Assembly: GCF_001021385.1 (NCBI RefSeq)
Contig: NZ_CP011773.1
Span: forward strand, 3,100,001 to 3,164,000
Direction of reading: 5' to 3'
Origin: Mycobacterium sp. EPa45
GTDB taxonomy: Bacteria > Actinomycetota > Actinomycetes > Mycobacteriales > Mycobacteriaceae
Length of the DNA stretch: 64,000 bases
Shown piece by piece: positions 46,365 through 54,615 of the stretch. The translations under genes and the position numbers were made by a program. Below the pieces are notes generated by a model. That model was not told where the DNA came from. It did no database searches and saw only the letters and a program-made list of their open reading frames with translations. The stretch's first letter is position 1, and each line of letters starts with the position of its first letter.

Positions 46365-47228
46365 TCAGGTGTCGCGCTTGCGGCGATAGAGCGTCCCGAC
46401 ACCCAGCAGGATCAGACTGATCACCAGGATCGCAGTGGCCAGCACATTGATCTGCGGCGGCACAGCGGCTTTCACCGCCGCGTTCACGTACAGCGGGTAA
46501 GTCACCGTCGAGCCGCTGACGAAGTAGGTGATGATGAAGTCGTCCAGCGACAGGGCGAACGACAACATCGCGGCCGCGACGATGCCCGGCACGATCAACG
46601 GCAGCGTCACCTTGAAGAACGTTCGGGTCGGGCCGGCGCCCAAATCCAGCGAGGCGTCCTCCAGTGTCCAGTCGAAGCCGCGGATCCGGGCCCGCACCGT
46701 CATCGCGATGAAACTGATCTCGAAGGCGACGTGTGCGATCACGATCGTGGTGTATCCGGTGGCCCAGCCCAGGTCGAGGAACAGGGTGAGCAGCGAGGCG
46801 CCCATGACGACCTCGGGCGAGGTCAGCGGCAGCACCAGGAAGGTGTCCACCGCCTTGCTGCCGCGGAACCGTTGGCGCACAAGGGCGACCGCCACCAACG
46901 TGCCGAGGACTCCGGCGATGACTGTGGACACCGCGGCGACGTTGAGGCTCAGTTTCAGTGCTTCGGTCAGAGCCGGGTACTTGAACGGGTCCGCCCAGTT
47001 GTCCAGCGTGAAACCCTGCCAGGTGTAGTTGAACTTGCCGGCCGGCTTGTTGAACGAGAACACGATGATCACGAGGATCGGCAGGAACAGATAGCAGAGC
47101 ACCAGGCCGGCGATGATGCGCAGGGCCACATCGCCGAGCTTGAAGTGCCCTCGAATGTTGCGGCCCGGCTTGGCCAATCCACCGTGGTCGATGGTCTGGG
47201 CGAGTGCCGCCCCGGCCTCGGTAGTCAT
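46365..47228 (-). CDS. potC: Polyamine-type ABC transporter permease PotC
   Basis: 287 residues with six membrane helices and the EAA loop LEDASLDLGAGPTRTFFKVTLP. N-terminal VLCYLFLPILVIIVFSFN and TLDNWADPF, and SLDDFIITYFVSG near the C-terminus, are typical PotC. It pairs with PotB to form the channel for spermidine, putrescine or related compounds. Last gene of the unit, 19 nt after potB. Confidence 0.92.
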   Translation of the reverse strand: MTTEAGAALAQTIDHGGLAKPGRNIRGHFKLGDVALRIIAGLVLCYLFLPILVIIVFSFNKPAGKFNYTWQGFTLDNWADPFKYPALTEALKLSLNVAAVSTVIAGVLGTLVAVALVRQRFRGSKAVDTFLVLPLTSPEVVMGASLLTLFLDLGWATGYTTIVIAHVAFEISFIAMTVRARIRGFDWTLEDASLDLGAGPTRTFFKVTLPLIVPGIVAAAMLSFALSLDDFIITYFVSGSTVTYPLYVNAAVKAAVPPQINVLATAILVISLILLGVGTLYRRKRDT

Positions 47229-47247
47229 GCGCGATCCCGCTTCGCTG

Positions 47248-48123
47248 TCATACCAGGTCCTCCGTGCCGAGGGCCCGCGTGTAGATCAGCACACCGACGA
47301 GGATCAGTGCCATCAACACAAAGCTCAGTGCGGCGGCGGCGGGGTAGTCCTTGACCACCAGGAACTGCTTCTGGATGACGTTGCCGATCATCCTGGTCTG
47401 AGTGCTGCCGAGATAGTCGGCGTTGATGAAGTCACCGACCGACGGGATGAACACCAGCATGCTGCCGGCCAGCACACCGGGCATCGCCAGCGGCATGATC
47501 ACCTTGCCGAACATCCTGCGGTTGCTGCCGTACAGGTCGCGGGAGGCCTCCAGCAGTCGGGCGTCGATCTTCTCCAGGCTGACGTACAGCGGCAGGATCA
47601 TGAAAATGATCCAGTTGTAGGTCAGGCCGCCGACGACCGCCCAGCCGGTCGACAACAGCCGGCCCTCCGACGGGAGCAGCCCGACGGTGCCCAACGCGTG
47701 GACCACCCAGCCGTCGTCGGCCAGAATCGTCTTCCACGCCAGCGTGCGGATCAGGAACGTCACGAAGAACGGCAGGATCACCAAGCCCAGCAACATGTTC
47801 TTGTAGCGCCCCGCCTTGAAGGCGATCACATACGCCAGCGGGAAGGCCAACAGCAGGCAGAGCACCGTCGCGGCCAGCGCGTAGCCGAACGACCGCAGGA
47901 TCTGCTCGCGGTACTGGCTCAGCGCGTCGCCGTAATTGCTGAAATCCCAGGCGAAGGTGAGCTCGGGCAGATAGATCGAGCCGCCCATGGTCGACAGGGA
48001 CGTCCGGAACAGCGAGACGAACGGAATGACGTAGAAGACCCCGAGATACGCGAGCGCGGGAAGGATCATCAGGTAGGGAGCGAGCTTGCTCCGCTGCCGA
48101 TTGCTACTGGCTACTCCTGCCAT
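47248..48123 (-). CDS. potB: Polyamine-type ABC transporter permease PotB
   Basis: 291 residues with six membrane helices. PYLMILPALAYLGVFYVIPFVSLF, FLIRTLAWKTILADDGWV, the EAA loop LLEASRDLYGSNRRMFGKVIMP and SVGDFINADYLGSTQTRMIGNVI are diagnostic of PotB. The ATG follows the potD stop by 4 nt. Confidence 0.93.
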   Translation of the reverse strand: MAGVASSNRQRSKLAPYLMILPALAYLGVFYVIPFVSLFRTSLSTMGGSIYLPELTFAWDFSNYGDALSQYREQILRSFGYALAATVLCLLLAFPLAYVIAFKAGRYKNMLLGLVILPFFVTFLIRTLAWKTILADDGWVVHALGTVGLLPSEGRLLSTGWAVVGGLTYNWIIFMILPLYVSLEKIDARLLEASRDLYGSNRRMFGKVIMPLAMPGVLAGSMLVFIPSVGDFINADYLGSTQTRMIGNVIQKQFLVVKDYPAAAALSFVLMALILVGVLIYTRALGTEDLV

Positions 48124-48127
48124 CGCG

Positions 48128-49312
48128 TTACCCGCCGGTGACTGAGGAGTAGGCCTTGTTGAACTCGTCGGTCTGTTGGTCGGTGAGCGCAGCCCACGTC
48201 TTCAGCTTGTCGAGGGTGGCCTTCGGCGGGTTGATCAACGGGTTCGCGGCCAGGGCCGGGTCGATCTTGTTGAGCTCATCGGTCATGTCGGACAACACCG
48301 GCACGTACTGGGTGTGCGCGATCAGTTTCGCGTAGTTGGCCCGGTCGTAGACATAGTTGATCCAGGCCTCGGCGGCCTTCTGGTTCTGCGTGGTGTAGGG
48401 GATCACCATGGTGTCGACGAACGTGGTGCCACCGGTCTCGGGTACCACGAACTTCAGGTCCGGATTGTCCTTCTGCAGCTGGACCACATCGCCCGAATAT
48501 GCCTGGGCGATAACGACATTGCCGGATGCCAGGTCGTCCGCGTAGTCGTTGCCGGTGAATCGGCGGATCTGGCCGGCGTCCTTCTGCTGCTTGATCAGGG
48601 CGACTGCCTTGTTCACGCCGTCGCTGGTCGGGTTCTCCACCGAGCTGCCCTGCGACAGCATGATCATGCCGAGCCCGTCCTGGGTGTCGGCGAGCAGGCT
48701 GATCTTGCCCTTGAAGGCGGGATCCCACAGGTCGTCGATCTTGGTGATGTCGCGACCGGTCGCCGCCCGGTTGTAGGCCAGCGCCGTCATGCCGGACATG
48801 TAGGGCGCGCTGAACTTTCGGCCCGGGTCGGCCTTGGCGTTGAGCAGGTCTTCGCGCAGGTTTTTCTTGTTGGTCCAGCGGCTTTCGCTGATCCCGTTGA
48901 GCCAGCCAAGGCCGTTGAGCCGGGCCGCCATGAACTGGGTGGGCACCACCAGGTCGGCCCCGATGTCCTGCTTGCGCGACAGCGGCTCCTTGTTCTTGGC
49001 GAACCACTCTTCGTTGTCGTTGTAGTCCTCTTTGTAATCCACCGTCAGGCCGGTCGCGGTCTGGAAAGCCGCGACGAAACCGTCGGCCATGTACAGCGGC
49101 CAGTTCGAGATCCGCAACTTCCCGGTGGCCGGGGAGCCGTCGTCGGACGGGGTGGCAGGTCCGCTCGAGCTGCTCTTGTTGTCGGACTTGCTACACGCGG
49201 CGAGGAAGGACGGTCCGAGGACCAGCGCGGCTGCGGCGGCGGCACCGCCACCGATGAACCGGCGCCGGGACGCGCTCGAGGCAAGGATCCGGGGGTCGAA
49301 TTCTGTGGCCAT
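48128..49312 (-). CDS. potD: Polyamine-type substrate-binding Tat lipoprotein PotD
   Basis: 394 residues. The twin-arginine signal SRRRFIGGG (about 15-23) with a hydrophobic run ends in lipobox LAAC (Cys about 40), so it is probably exported folded by Tat and then lipidated. The mature part is a class D solute-binding protein: LRISNWPLYMADGFVAAFQTATGLTVDYKEDYN, DLVVPTQFMAARL, NVVIAQAYSGDVVQL. Ligand unproven; polyamine or spermidine by family. The ATG at 49312 is between potA and potB. Confidence 0.92.
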   Translation of the reverse strand: MATEFDPRILASSASRRRFIGGGAAAAAALVLGPSFLAACSKSDNKSSSSGPATPSDDGSPATGKLRISNWPLYMADGFVAAFQTATGLTVDYKEDYNDNEEWFAKNKEPLSRKQDIGADLVVPTQFMAARLNGLGWLNGISESRWTNKKNLREDLLNAKADPGRKFSAPYMSGMTALAYNRAATGRDITKIDDLWDPAFKGKISLLADTQDGLGMIMLSQGSSVENPTSDGVNKAVALIKQQKDAGQIRRFTGNDYADDLASGNVVIAQAYSGDVVQLQKDNPDLKFVVPETGGTTFVDTMVIPYTTQNQKAAEAWINYVYDRANYAKLIAHTQYVPVLSDMTDELNKIDPALAANPLINPPKATLDKLKTWAALTDQQTDEFNKAYSSVTGG

Positions 49313-49377
49313 GTGCCGTAAAGCCTTTCGTGAAGGGGAAGGTAGGAGGATGAGCGGCGGTAGCGCGTCGATGCGTT

Positions 49378-50574
49378 TTAGGAGTCGTCGAGCATCTCTT
49401 CGAGGTCTTCGGTGGTGGGGATGTCGGCGGCGGGTAGCACCAGAGACGCCTCGGGGGCCCAGGCGACGAACACGTCGTCGCCGGGACGCAGCATCGGCAA
49501 ATCCTGGTCGGTCCCGACGTGAGCCAGAATCGGGGCGCCGTCCGCGGCGGCCAGCGAGAGCCGCAGCACAGGTCCCTGGAAGGTCAAGTCGACGACCTTG
49601 GCACCGACGGAGGCGACATCTCCGGTGGGCTGGTCCATCGACACCCGAACTCGTTCGGGCCGGACCATCAGGGTGGCCTGACCGCCGGATTCGATGGTGG
49701 TGTCGCCGGGTCGCGCTTTGAGTTTGGTGCCCAGCACCTCGACTTCGACGAAGTCGCGGTTGACACGGCCGGTCTGTCGGCCGTGCCAGAGGTTGGCCTG
49801 GCCGATGAAGCCGGCCACGAAAACGGTGGCGGGGCGGTCGTAGATGTCGTTCGGGGTGCCGATCTGCTCGACGTTGCCCTGGTTCATGACCGCGATCCGG
49901 TCGCTCATCGTGAGCGCTTCCTCTTGGTCGTGCGTCACGTAGACGAACGTGATTCCGACCTCTCGTTGGATGCGTTTGAGTTCGAACTGCATGACGTGCC
50001 GCAGTTTGAGGTCCAGGGCGCCGAGCGGCTCGTCGAGCAGCAATGCGCTGGGGTAGTTGACCAGCGCTCTGGCCAGCGCGACGCGCTGCTGCTGGCCGCC
50101 GGAGAGCTGTGCGGGCTTGCGCTGGGCGAAGTCGGTGAGTCTGACGACCTCGAGCATCTCGTCGACGCTCTTCTTCACCGTGGCCTTGTCTTTCTTCTGA
50201 CTGCGGGGCCCGTACGCGACGTTGTCCCACACCGTCATGTGCGGGAACAGCGCGTAATGCTGGAAGACGGTGTTGACGTTGCGCTTGTGCGGAGGCACTC
50301 GGGAGACGTCTACGCCTTCGAGCCGGATCGCGCCCTCGGTAGGTTGTTCAAAGCCCGCGATCATCCGCAGGGTGGTGGTCTTTCCGCAGCCGGATGGTCC
50401 GAGCATGGAGAAGAATTCGCCCGAGCCGATCGAGAAGTCAGCGTCGGCGACGGCGACGTAGTCCTCGAAGCGTTTGACGACGTGGTCGATCTCGATGACC
50501 GGCGCGCTGCTGCTGCGCCGGGGTCCGGTGTGTCCGGGGGTCTGCTGGGTGGCGGTGGCGCCGGTGTCGGTCAG
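49378..50574 (-). CDS. potA: Polyamine-type ABC transporter ATPase PotA, apparent CTG start
   Basis: 398 residues if started at CTG. Walker A GPSGCGKT (59-66), signature LSGGQ (157-161), Walker B LLLDEP (178-183) and a C-terminal TOBE/OB domain ([18 protein letters not shown]). The frame upstream of the internal Met57 encodes the normal ABC N-terminus ([20 protein letters not shown]), yet contains no ATG, GTG or TTG. A perfect AAAGGAGG (50588-50581) lies 6 nt before a CTG at 50574-50572 that begins (L/M)[13 protein letters not shown]. So the start is most likely a non-standard CTG. Starting at Met57 would delete the strand-1 and A-loop region and inactivate the protein. Confidence 0.88.
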   Translation of the reverse strand: MTDTGATATQQTPGHTGPRRSSSAPVIEIDHVVKRFEDYVAVADADFSIGSGEFFSMLGPSGCGKTTTLRMIAGFEQPTEGAIRLEGVDVSRVPPHKRNVNTVFQHYALFPHMTVWDNVAYGPRSQKKDKATVKKSVDEMLEVVRLTDFAQRKPAQLSGGQQQRVALARALVNYPSALLLDEPLGALDLKLRHVMQFELKRIQREVGITFVYVTHDQEEALTMSDRIAVMNQGNVEQIGTPNDIYDRPATVFVAGFIGQANLWHGRQTGRVNRDFVEVEVLGTKLKARPGDTTIESGGQATLMVRPERVRVSMDQPTGDVASVGAKVVDLTFQGPVLRLSLAAADGAPILAHVGTDQDLPMLRPGDDVFVAWAPEASLVLPAADIPTTEDLEEMLDDS

Positions 50575-50636
50575 GGCCCGTCCTCCTTTGTCCGCGGGCC
50601 GACGAGTTGCGACCTGTCGACTCCGCCCCTAAACGA

Positions 50637-50673
50637 TTGCGGATTTGCGTGCTCTTCGCAACCGATTCCGCAA
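50637..50673. repeat. Nested inverted repeats upstream of the pot operon
   Basis: Outer arms TTGCGGA (50637-50643) and TCCGCAA (50667-50673) enclose inner arms TTGCG (50645-50649) and CGCAA (50657-50661). The element is 63 nt upstream of the potA start, in the interval 50575-50797. It may be an operator for a dimer-of-dimers regulator or a hairpin in a long leader. Confidence 0.5.
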
Positions 50674-50797
50674 CAAAATAGGAATTCTTCGATGGAATCG
50701 CTCGTGGCGACCCCGTTTGGGGCACGGCTTTCGATTGAACGGCACTGCGGACCCGGGGGGAATCAGGGCCGTCACTGCGACGGATCGTAACCGGAGT

Positions 50798-51979
50798 TCA
50801 GGCGGTCGTGAGCCCGCGTGCGATAACCAGTCGCTGTATTTGGTTGGTTCCTTCAAAGATCTGGGTGATCTTGGCTTCACGCATATAGCGCTCCGCGCGG
50901 TAGTCGCGCGTGTAGCCGACACCGCCGAGAACCTGGACGGCGTCGGTGGTCACCTTCATCGCGGCATCGGTGGCCACCAACTTGGCGACGCTGGCCTGCT
51001 GCGAGTAGGGGCGGCCGGCGTCGCGACGACGGGCGGCATCCAGGTAGGTGGCCCGCGCGCTGGCCACCGCGGCGGCCATGTCGGCGAGCAGGAAACCCAG
51101 CCCCTGATGGTCGATGATCTTGCGGCCGAACGTGGTTCGCTCGTTGGCGTAGGCGCAGGCTTCATCGAGGGCAGCCTGCGCGATACCGACGGCGACGGCG
51201 GCGATGCCGAGTCGACCGGAGTCCAGTGCGCTGAACGCGATCTGCAGCCCTTGGCCTTCGGCGCCGATACGTCGTTCGGCATCGACGACGGCGTTGTCGT
51301 AGAACGCCGATGTGGTGGGAACTGCGGCCAGCCCCATCTTCTCCTCTGGCTTGCCGAAGCTCAGGCCCGGCTGGTCGGCCGGTATCAAAAAGCAGGAAAT
51401 GCCCTTGCCTTTCCCCGTGTCGCTGCGCTCCTGCCCGCCGGATGAGACCCCCTCGCCCGTCCGGGCGAACAGGTTGTAGAAGTCGGCCCGGCCGCCGTGG
51501 GTGATCCATGCCTTGGAGCCGTTGATCACGTATCCGGCGTCGGTCGGCACGGCTTTGCACTGCAACGCGGCGGCATCCGAACCGGCCTGCGGCTCCGAGA
51601 GACTGTAGGCGCCGATCTGGTCGCCCGACAGCATTCCCGGCAGCCACCGGGCGCGCTGCTCGTCGGTGCCGAACGCCAGCAGCGGGTGGCACGACAGGCT
51701 GTGCACGCTGACCGCCACCGCCACGGCGGCCCAGTGTGCGGCGATTTCCTCGAGGACCTGCAGATACACCTCGAACGGCTGCCCGCCACCACCCCATTCC
51801 TCCGGCTGCGGCAAGCTCAGCAACCCGGCCGCGCCGAGCTGGGCGAAGACGCCTTCCGGATAGGTCTCGGTCCGCTCGTGCTGATCGACGATCGGGCTGA
51901 GCACACGAGTGCAGATATCGCGGGTCAACGCGATGAGATCCGCGGCGTCCTGGTCGGGAAGCAGTCGGTCGACGGGCAT
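50798..51979 (-). CDS. Acyl-CoA dehydrogenase
   Basis: 393 residues. Family blocks: YSLSEPQAGSDAAAL, GYVINGSKAWITHGG, ISCFLIPADQPGLSFGKPEEKMGL, the FAD-binding and dimer block RTTFGRKIIDHQGLGFLLAD, QVLGGVGYTRDYRAERYMREAKI and the catalytic-base region IFEGTNQIQRLVIARGL (Glu). It oxidises acyl-CoA to enoyl-CoA; the chain or ring substrate is not readable. Divergent from a TetR regulator and about 1.8 kb from the KstR-type site, so a steroid side-chain or fatty acid role is possible. Confidence 0.92.
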   Translation of the reverse strand: MPVDRLLPDQDAADLIALTRDICTRVLSPIVDQHERTETYPEGVFAQLGAAGLLSLPQPEEWGGGGQPFEVYLQVLEEIAAHWAAVAVAVSVHSLSCHPLLAFGTDEQRARWLPGMLSGDQIGAYSLSEPQAGSDAAALQCKAVPTDAGYVINGSKAWITHGGRADFYNLFARTGEGVSSGGQERSDTGKGKGISCFLIPADQPGLSFGKPEEKMGLAAVPTTSAFYDNAVVDAERRIGAEGQGLQIAFSALDSGRLGIAAVAVGIAQAALDEACAYANERTTFGRKIIDHQGLGFLLADMAAAVASARATYLDAARRRDAGRPYSQQASVAKLVATDAAMKVTTDAVQVLGGVGYTRDYRAERYMREAKITQIFEGTNQIQRLVIARGLTTA

Positions 51980-52029
51980 GAGCGGCCTCTCGGTGGATAC
52001 TCAAGACAGTACGGAATTACGTCTATCAG

Positions 52030-52035
52030 TACTAT
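52030..52035 (+). promoter_or_regulatory. -10 hexamer TACTAT of a leaderless TetR promoter
   Basis: TACTAT ends 7 nt before the ATG at 52043. CAGTAC occurs twice in the same short divergent region, which may be operator half-sites for autoregulation. Confidence 0.5.
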
Positions 52036-52042
52036 CCGTGGG

Positions 52043-52627
52043 ATGGCCAACCGTACCGCCCCGGCGTTCGGGACGCGACGCCGCGGCGAGTTGTTCGACG
52101 CCCTGCTGACGCTCTTCCTCGCCGAGGGTTTCGCGCGCCTGACCCTCGACGACATCGCCGGGCGGCTGCGTTGTTCGAAGGGCACGCTGTACACCCTGGC
52201 CGGCAGCAAGGAGCAGTTGGTCCACGCCGTCACCGTCCACTTCTTCCGGCGGGCTGCCGACGATGTCGAGCAGCAGGTCGCCGAGGCCGAGGGGGCGCGA
52301 GCGCGGATCACCGCCTACCTCACCGCTGTCGGCGCCGCTCTCGAGGTGGCGTCGGATCGCTTCATGACCGACCTGGATGCCTTCGCGCCGGCTCGGGCCG
52401 TCTACGAGCAGAACACCGCGATCGCCGCGCGCCGGGTCAGCGAGTTGATCGCCGAAGGCGTTGCCGCCGAAGAATTCCGGGACGTGCACGCGGCGTTCGC
52501 CGCGGACCTGGCGGCCGCGATGATGGTCCGCATCCAGCAGGGGACGGTTCGATCCACCACCGGACTCGACGACGCGGCGGCCTACCGAGAACTGGCCGCC
52601 ATCCTCACCGCAGGCATCAACGCCTGA
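52043..52627 (+). CDS. TetR-family regulator
   Basis: 194 residues. The helix-turn-helix region is ELFDALLTLFLAEGFARLTLDDIAGRLRCSKGTLYTLAGSKEQLVHAVTVHFF. A TetR_C-like helical domain follows (DRFMTDLDAFAPARAVYEQNTAIAARRVSELIAEGV). Divergent from the acyl-CoA dehydrogenase and convergent with the SDR (1 nt gap). It probably controls the dehydrogenase; the ligand may be an acyl-CoA. Confidence 0.87.
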   Translation: MANRTAPAFGTRRRGELFDALLTLFLAEGFARLTLDDIAGRLRCSKGTLYTLAGSKEQLVHAVTVHFFRRAADDVEQQVAEAEGARARITAYLTAVGAALEVASDRFMTDLDAFAPARAVYEQNTAIAARRVSELIAEGVAAEEFRDVHAAFAADLAAAMMVRIQQGTVRSTTGLDDAAAYRELAAILTAGINA

Positions 52628-52628
52628 C

Positions 52629-53435
52629 CTACATGTGGGCGCCGCCGTCGATGCGGACCTCGGTGCCCGAGACGAAGTAGGCGTCCGGGCTGCCCAGCAT
52701 CGCGACGACATTGGCGACGGCATCCGGTTTGGCGAAGATCTCGCCCTTGGGCAAGGGGAGCAGGGGCGCGACCCGGCCGAACAAGCTGTAGTCGACATCC
52801 TCGGGCAGGCCGGGGCCGACACTCTGCTTGGACTCGCCGGTGCCGTCGGTCATGCCCGACGAAATCGAACCGGGCTGCACCGAGTTGAACCGGATGCCGT
52901 CTTTCGCGAATTCGGCGGCCAGGGCGTGTGTCATCGCCTGGACTCCACCCTTGGACGCGGCGTATGCCGACATGTAGGGATGGGCGAAGGCCGCCGAGGT
53001 CGAGCTGAAGTTCACCACAGCCGGTGCGTTGCCATTCTTCAGCGCGGGAATCGCTTCGCGGGTCACCAGGAACGTGCCGACCAGGTTCACCCGCAGAACT
53101 TGTTCGAAGGCGGCCAGCGTGGTGTCCAGGAAGTGATCTGAGCGCAGGATGCCGGCCACGTTCACCACCGTGTCGAGGCCACCGAGCGTAGAGATCGCTT
53201 CCCCGACACCGGCTTTCACCGAGTCCTCGGAGCTCACATCGAGCACGACGGTGCTGAGCCTGCTGCCGGCGTCGGCCGCCTTGGCGACCGTGTCCTTGAG
53301 CCCCGACTCGCTGATGTCTGCGGCCACCACGCGGCCGCCCTCGTCGAGGATGCGCAACACGCAGGCCTGGCCGATACCGGAGCCGCCGCCGGTGATCAAC
53401 ACGCGACGATCGGAGTAGCGCTGCAAGGTCGCCAT
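52629..53435 (-). CDS. Short-chain dehydrogenase/reductase
   Basis: 268 residues. Cofactor motif TGGGSGIG (15-22), DV at about 66, NVAG at 92-95, catalytic Ser in NFSSTSA (about 144) and YAASK (Y158, K162). AGGAGC lies 8 nt before the ATG at 53435. Asp40 at the end of strand 2 (VVAADISE) favours NAD over NADP. The substrate is probably a hydroxyacyl-CoA or a steroid alcohol, judged only from the mce and acyl-CoA dehydrogenase neighbours. Confidence 0.9.
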   Translation of the reverse strand: MATLQRYSDRRVLITGGGSGIGQACVLRILDEGGRVVAADISESGLKDTVAKAADAGSRLSTVVLDVSSEDSVKAGVGEAISTLGGLDTVVNVAGILRSDHFLDTTLAAFEQVLRVNLVGTFLVTREAIPALKNGNAPAVVNFSSTSAAFAHPYMSAYAASKGGVQAMTHALAAEFAKDGIRFNSVQPGSISSGMTDGTGESKQSVGPGLPEDVDYSLFGRVAPLLPLPKGEIFAKPDAVANVVAMLGSPDAYFVSGTEVRIDGGAHM

Positions 53436-53724
53436 GGCGGTCAGCTCCTGTTCGAAGGATCGGGCTAGCGGCACCGATCATTGTGGGCAGCGATCGACAG
53501 CATGCCGGGGCGATCCCGCTGACCGGGAACCGGGCGTCTTCTGAGCCGTTGTGCGGTTCACTCTTTCACCGTGACGAACGGCGTGCGGGACTCTGAACGA
53601 GACACATCGACCCGAGTCGTCTCGAATCACCGTCGAGAAACACCTACACCACCAGTCACACATCTCGATTGCCGAGATTCGCTACCGCGCGGGCGCTAAG
53701 TGCACTAATCTGCGTTGGCGTCGT
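53436..53724. other. Intergenic region upstream of the SDR and mce operon
   Basis: No convincing gene was found between the SDR start and the mce operator. The only open frame (53478-53663, minus) encodes a Cys/Arg/Trp-rich peptide without a ribosome site or family signature. The region is long enough to hold both divergent promoters. It is less GC-rich towards 53690-53760, near the mce promoter. Confidence 0.5.
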
Positions 53725-53738
53725 TGAAACACGTTCCA
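53725..53738. promoter_or_regulatory. KstR-type operator upstream of the yrbE/mce operon
   Basis: TGAAACACGTTCCA matches the 14-bp KstR consensus TnnAACnnGTTnnA at every fixed position. KstR is the TetR repressor of cholesterol uptake and ring/side-chain genes in mycobacteria, and its regulon includes the mce4 operon. The site is 34 nt upstream of the yrbEA ATG, where it would overlap the promoter. A second, imperfect half-match follows at about 53742-53753. Confidence 0.7.
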
Positions 53739-53772
53739 GTTTTGGACCGGTTAGTGCCATGACGCTGGGGCG

Positions 53773-54615
53773 ATGAACACGATGACGTTGGAGGTTCTGA
53801 AGACACCCATGGCAAATCGCACAGCAGATCGTTGGTCGCCGGGCATTGCGTTGAGTAGTGCGGCTGGTCCGATGCAGGCTATCGGTGGGTTGTTTGCGAT
53901 GTCGGCGGATGCGGTGCGGTTTGTGTTTCGCAAGCCGTTTCAGTGGCGGGAGTTTTTGGAGCAGTCGTGGTTTGTGGCGCGGGTGTCGTTGGCGCCGACG
54001 TTGTTGGTGGCGATTCCGTTCACGGTGTTGGTGTCGTTCACCCTCAATATTTTGTTGCGGGAGTTGGGTGCTGCTGATCTCTCGGGGGCGGGTGCGGCGT
54101 TTGGTGCGGTGACCCAGGTGGGTCCGTTGGTGACGGTGTTGATCGTGGCCGGTGCCGGGGCGACGGCGATGTGTGCGGATTTGGGGTCGCGCACGATCCG
54201 TGAAGAGATCGATGCGATGGAAGTGTTGGGGATCAATCCGGTGCAACGGTTGGTGACCCCGCGGATGCTGGCCTCAGGACTTGTTGCGCTGTTGTTGAAC
54301 TCGTTGGTGGTGATCATCGGGATTTTGGGTGGGTATGTGTTCTCGGTGTTCGTCCAGGATGTCAATCCTGGTGCGTTCGCCGCGGGCATCACGCTGTTGA
54401 CCGGGGTGCCCGAGGTGATCATCTCGTGTGTCAAAGCGTTGATGTTCGGTCTTATTGCCGGTCTGGTGGCGTGTTATCGGGGGTTGACGATCACCGGGGG
54501 TGGCGCCAAGGCGGTGGGCAATGCGGTCAATGAGACGGTGGTGTACGCGTTTATGGCGTTGTTCGTGGTGAACGTCGTGGTGACGGCGATCGGTATCCGG
54601 ATGAGCGCACGCTGA
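53773..54615 (+). CDS. YrbE-A permease (MlaE family) of an mce operon
   Basis: 280 residues with about six hydrophobic segments. MlaE/YrbE marks: SLAPTLLVAIPFTVLVSFTLNILLRELGAADLSG, AGAGATAMCADLGSRTIREEIDAMEVLGINPVQRLVTPR and GNAVNETVVYAFMALFVVNVV. Of the M. tuberculosis paralogues it recalls YrbE4A most. It pairs with YrbE-B as the membrane part of an ATP-driven lipid importer; the MceG ATPase is not in this window. Codon use is strikingly different from the mce genes (TTG and TTT preferred over CTG and TTC). ATG 53773 is used; ATG 53782 is possible. Confidence 0.9.
   Translation: MNTMTLEVLKTPMANRTADRWSPGIALSSAAGPMQAIGGLFAMSADAVRFVFRKPFQWREFLEQSWFVARVSLAPTLLVAIPFTVLVSFTLNILLRELGAADLSGAGAAFGAVTQVGPLVTVLIVAGAGATAMCADLGSRTIREEIDAMEVLGINPVQRLVTPRMLASGLVALLLNSLVVIIGILGGYVFSVFVQDVNPGAFAAGITLLTGVPEVIISCVKALMFGLIAGLVACYRGLTITGGGAKAVGNAVNETVVYAFMALFVVNVVVTAIGIRMSAR

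Noticed and set aside
49313..50230. Extension of potD to a 700-residue protein
   Set aside because: The extension overlaps potA in another frame, while the Tat lipoprotein signal starts at 49312.
53478..53663. 61-codon open frame before the mce operon
   Set aside because: No ribosome site, Cys/Arg/Trp-rich, no family; likely chance.
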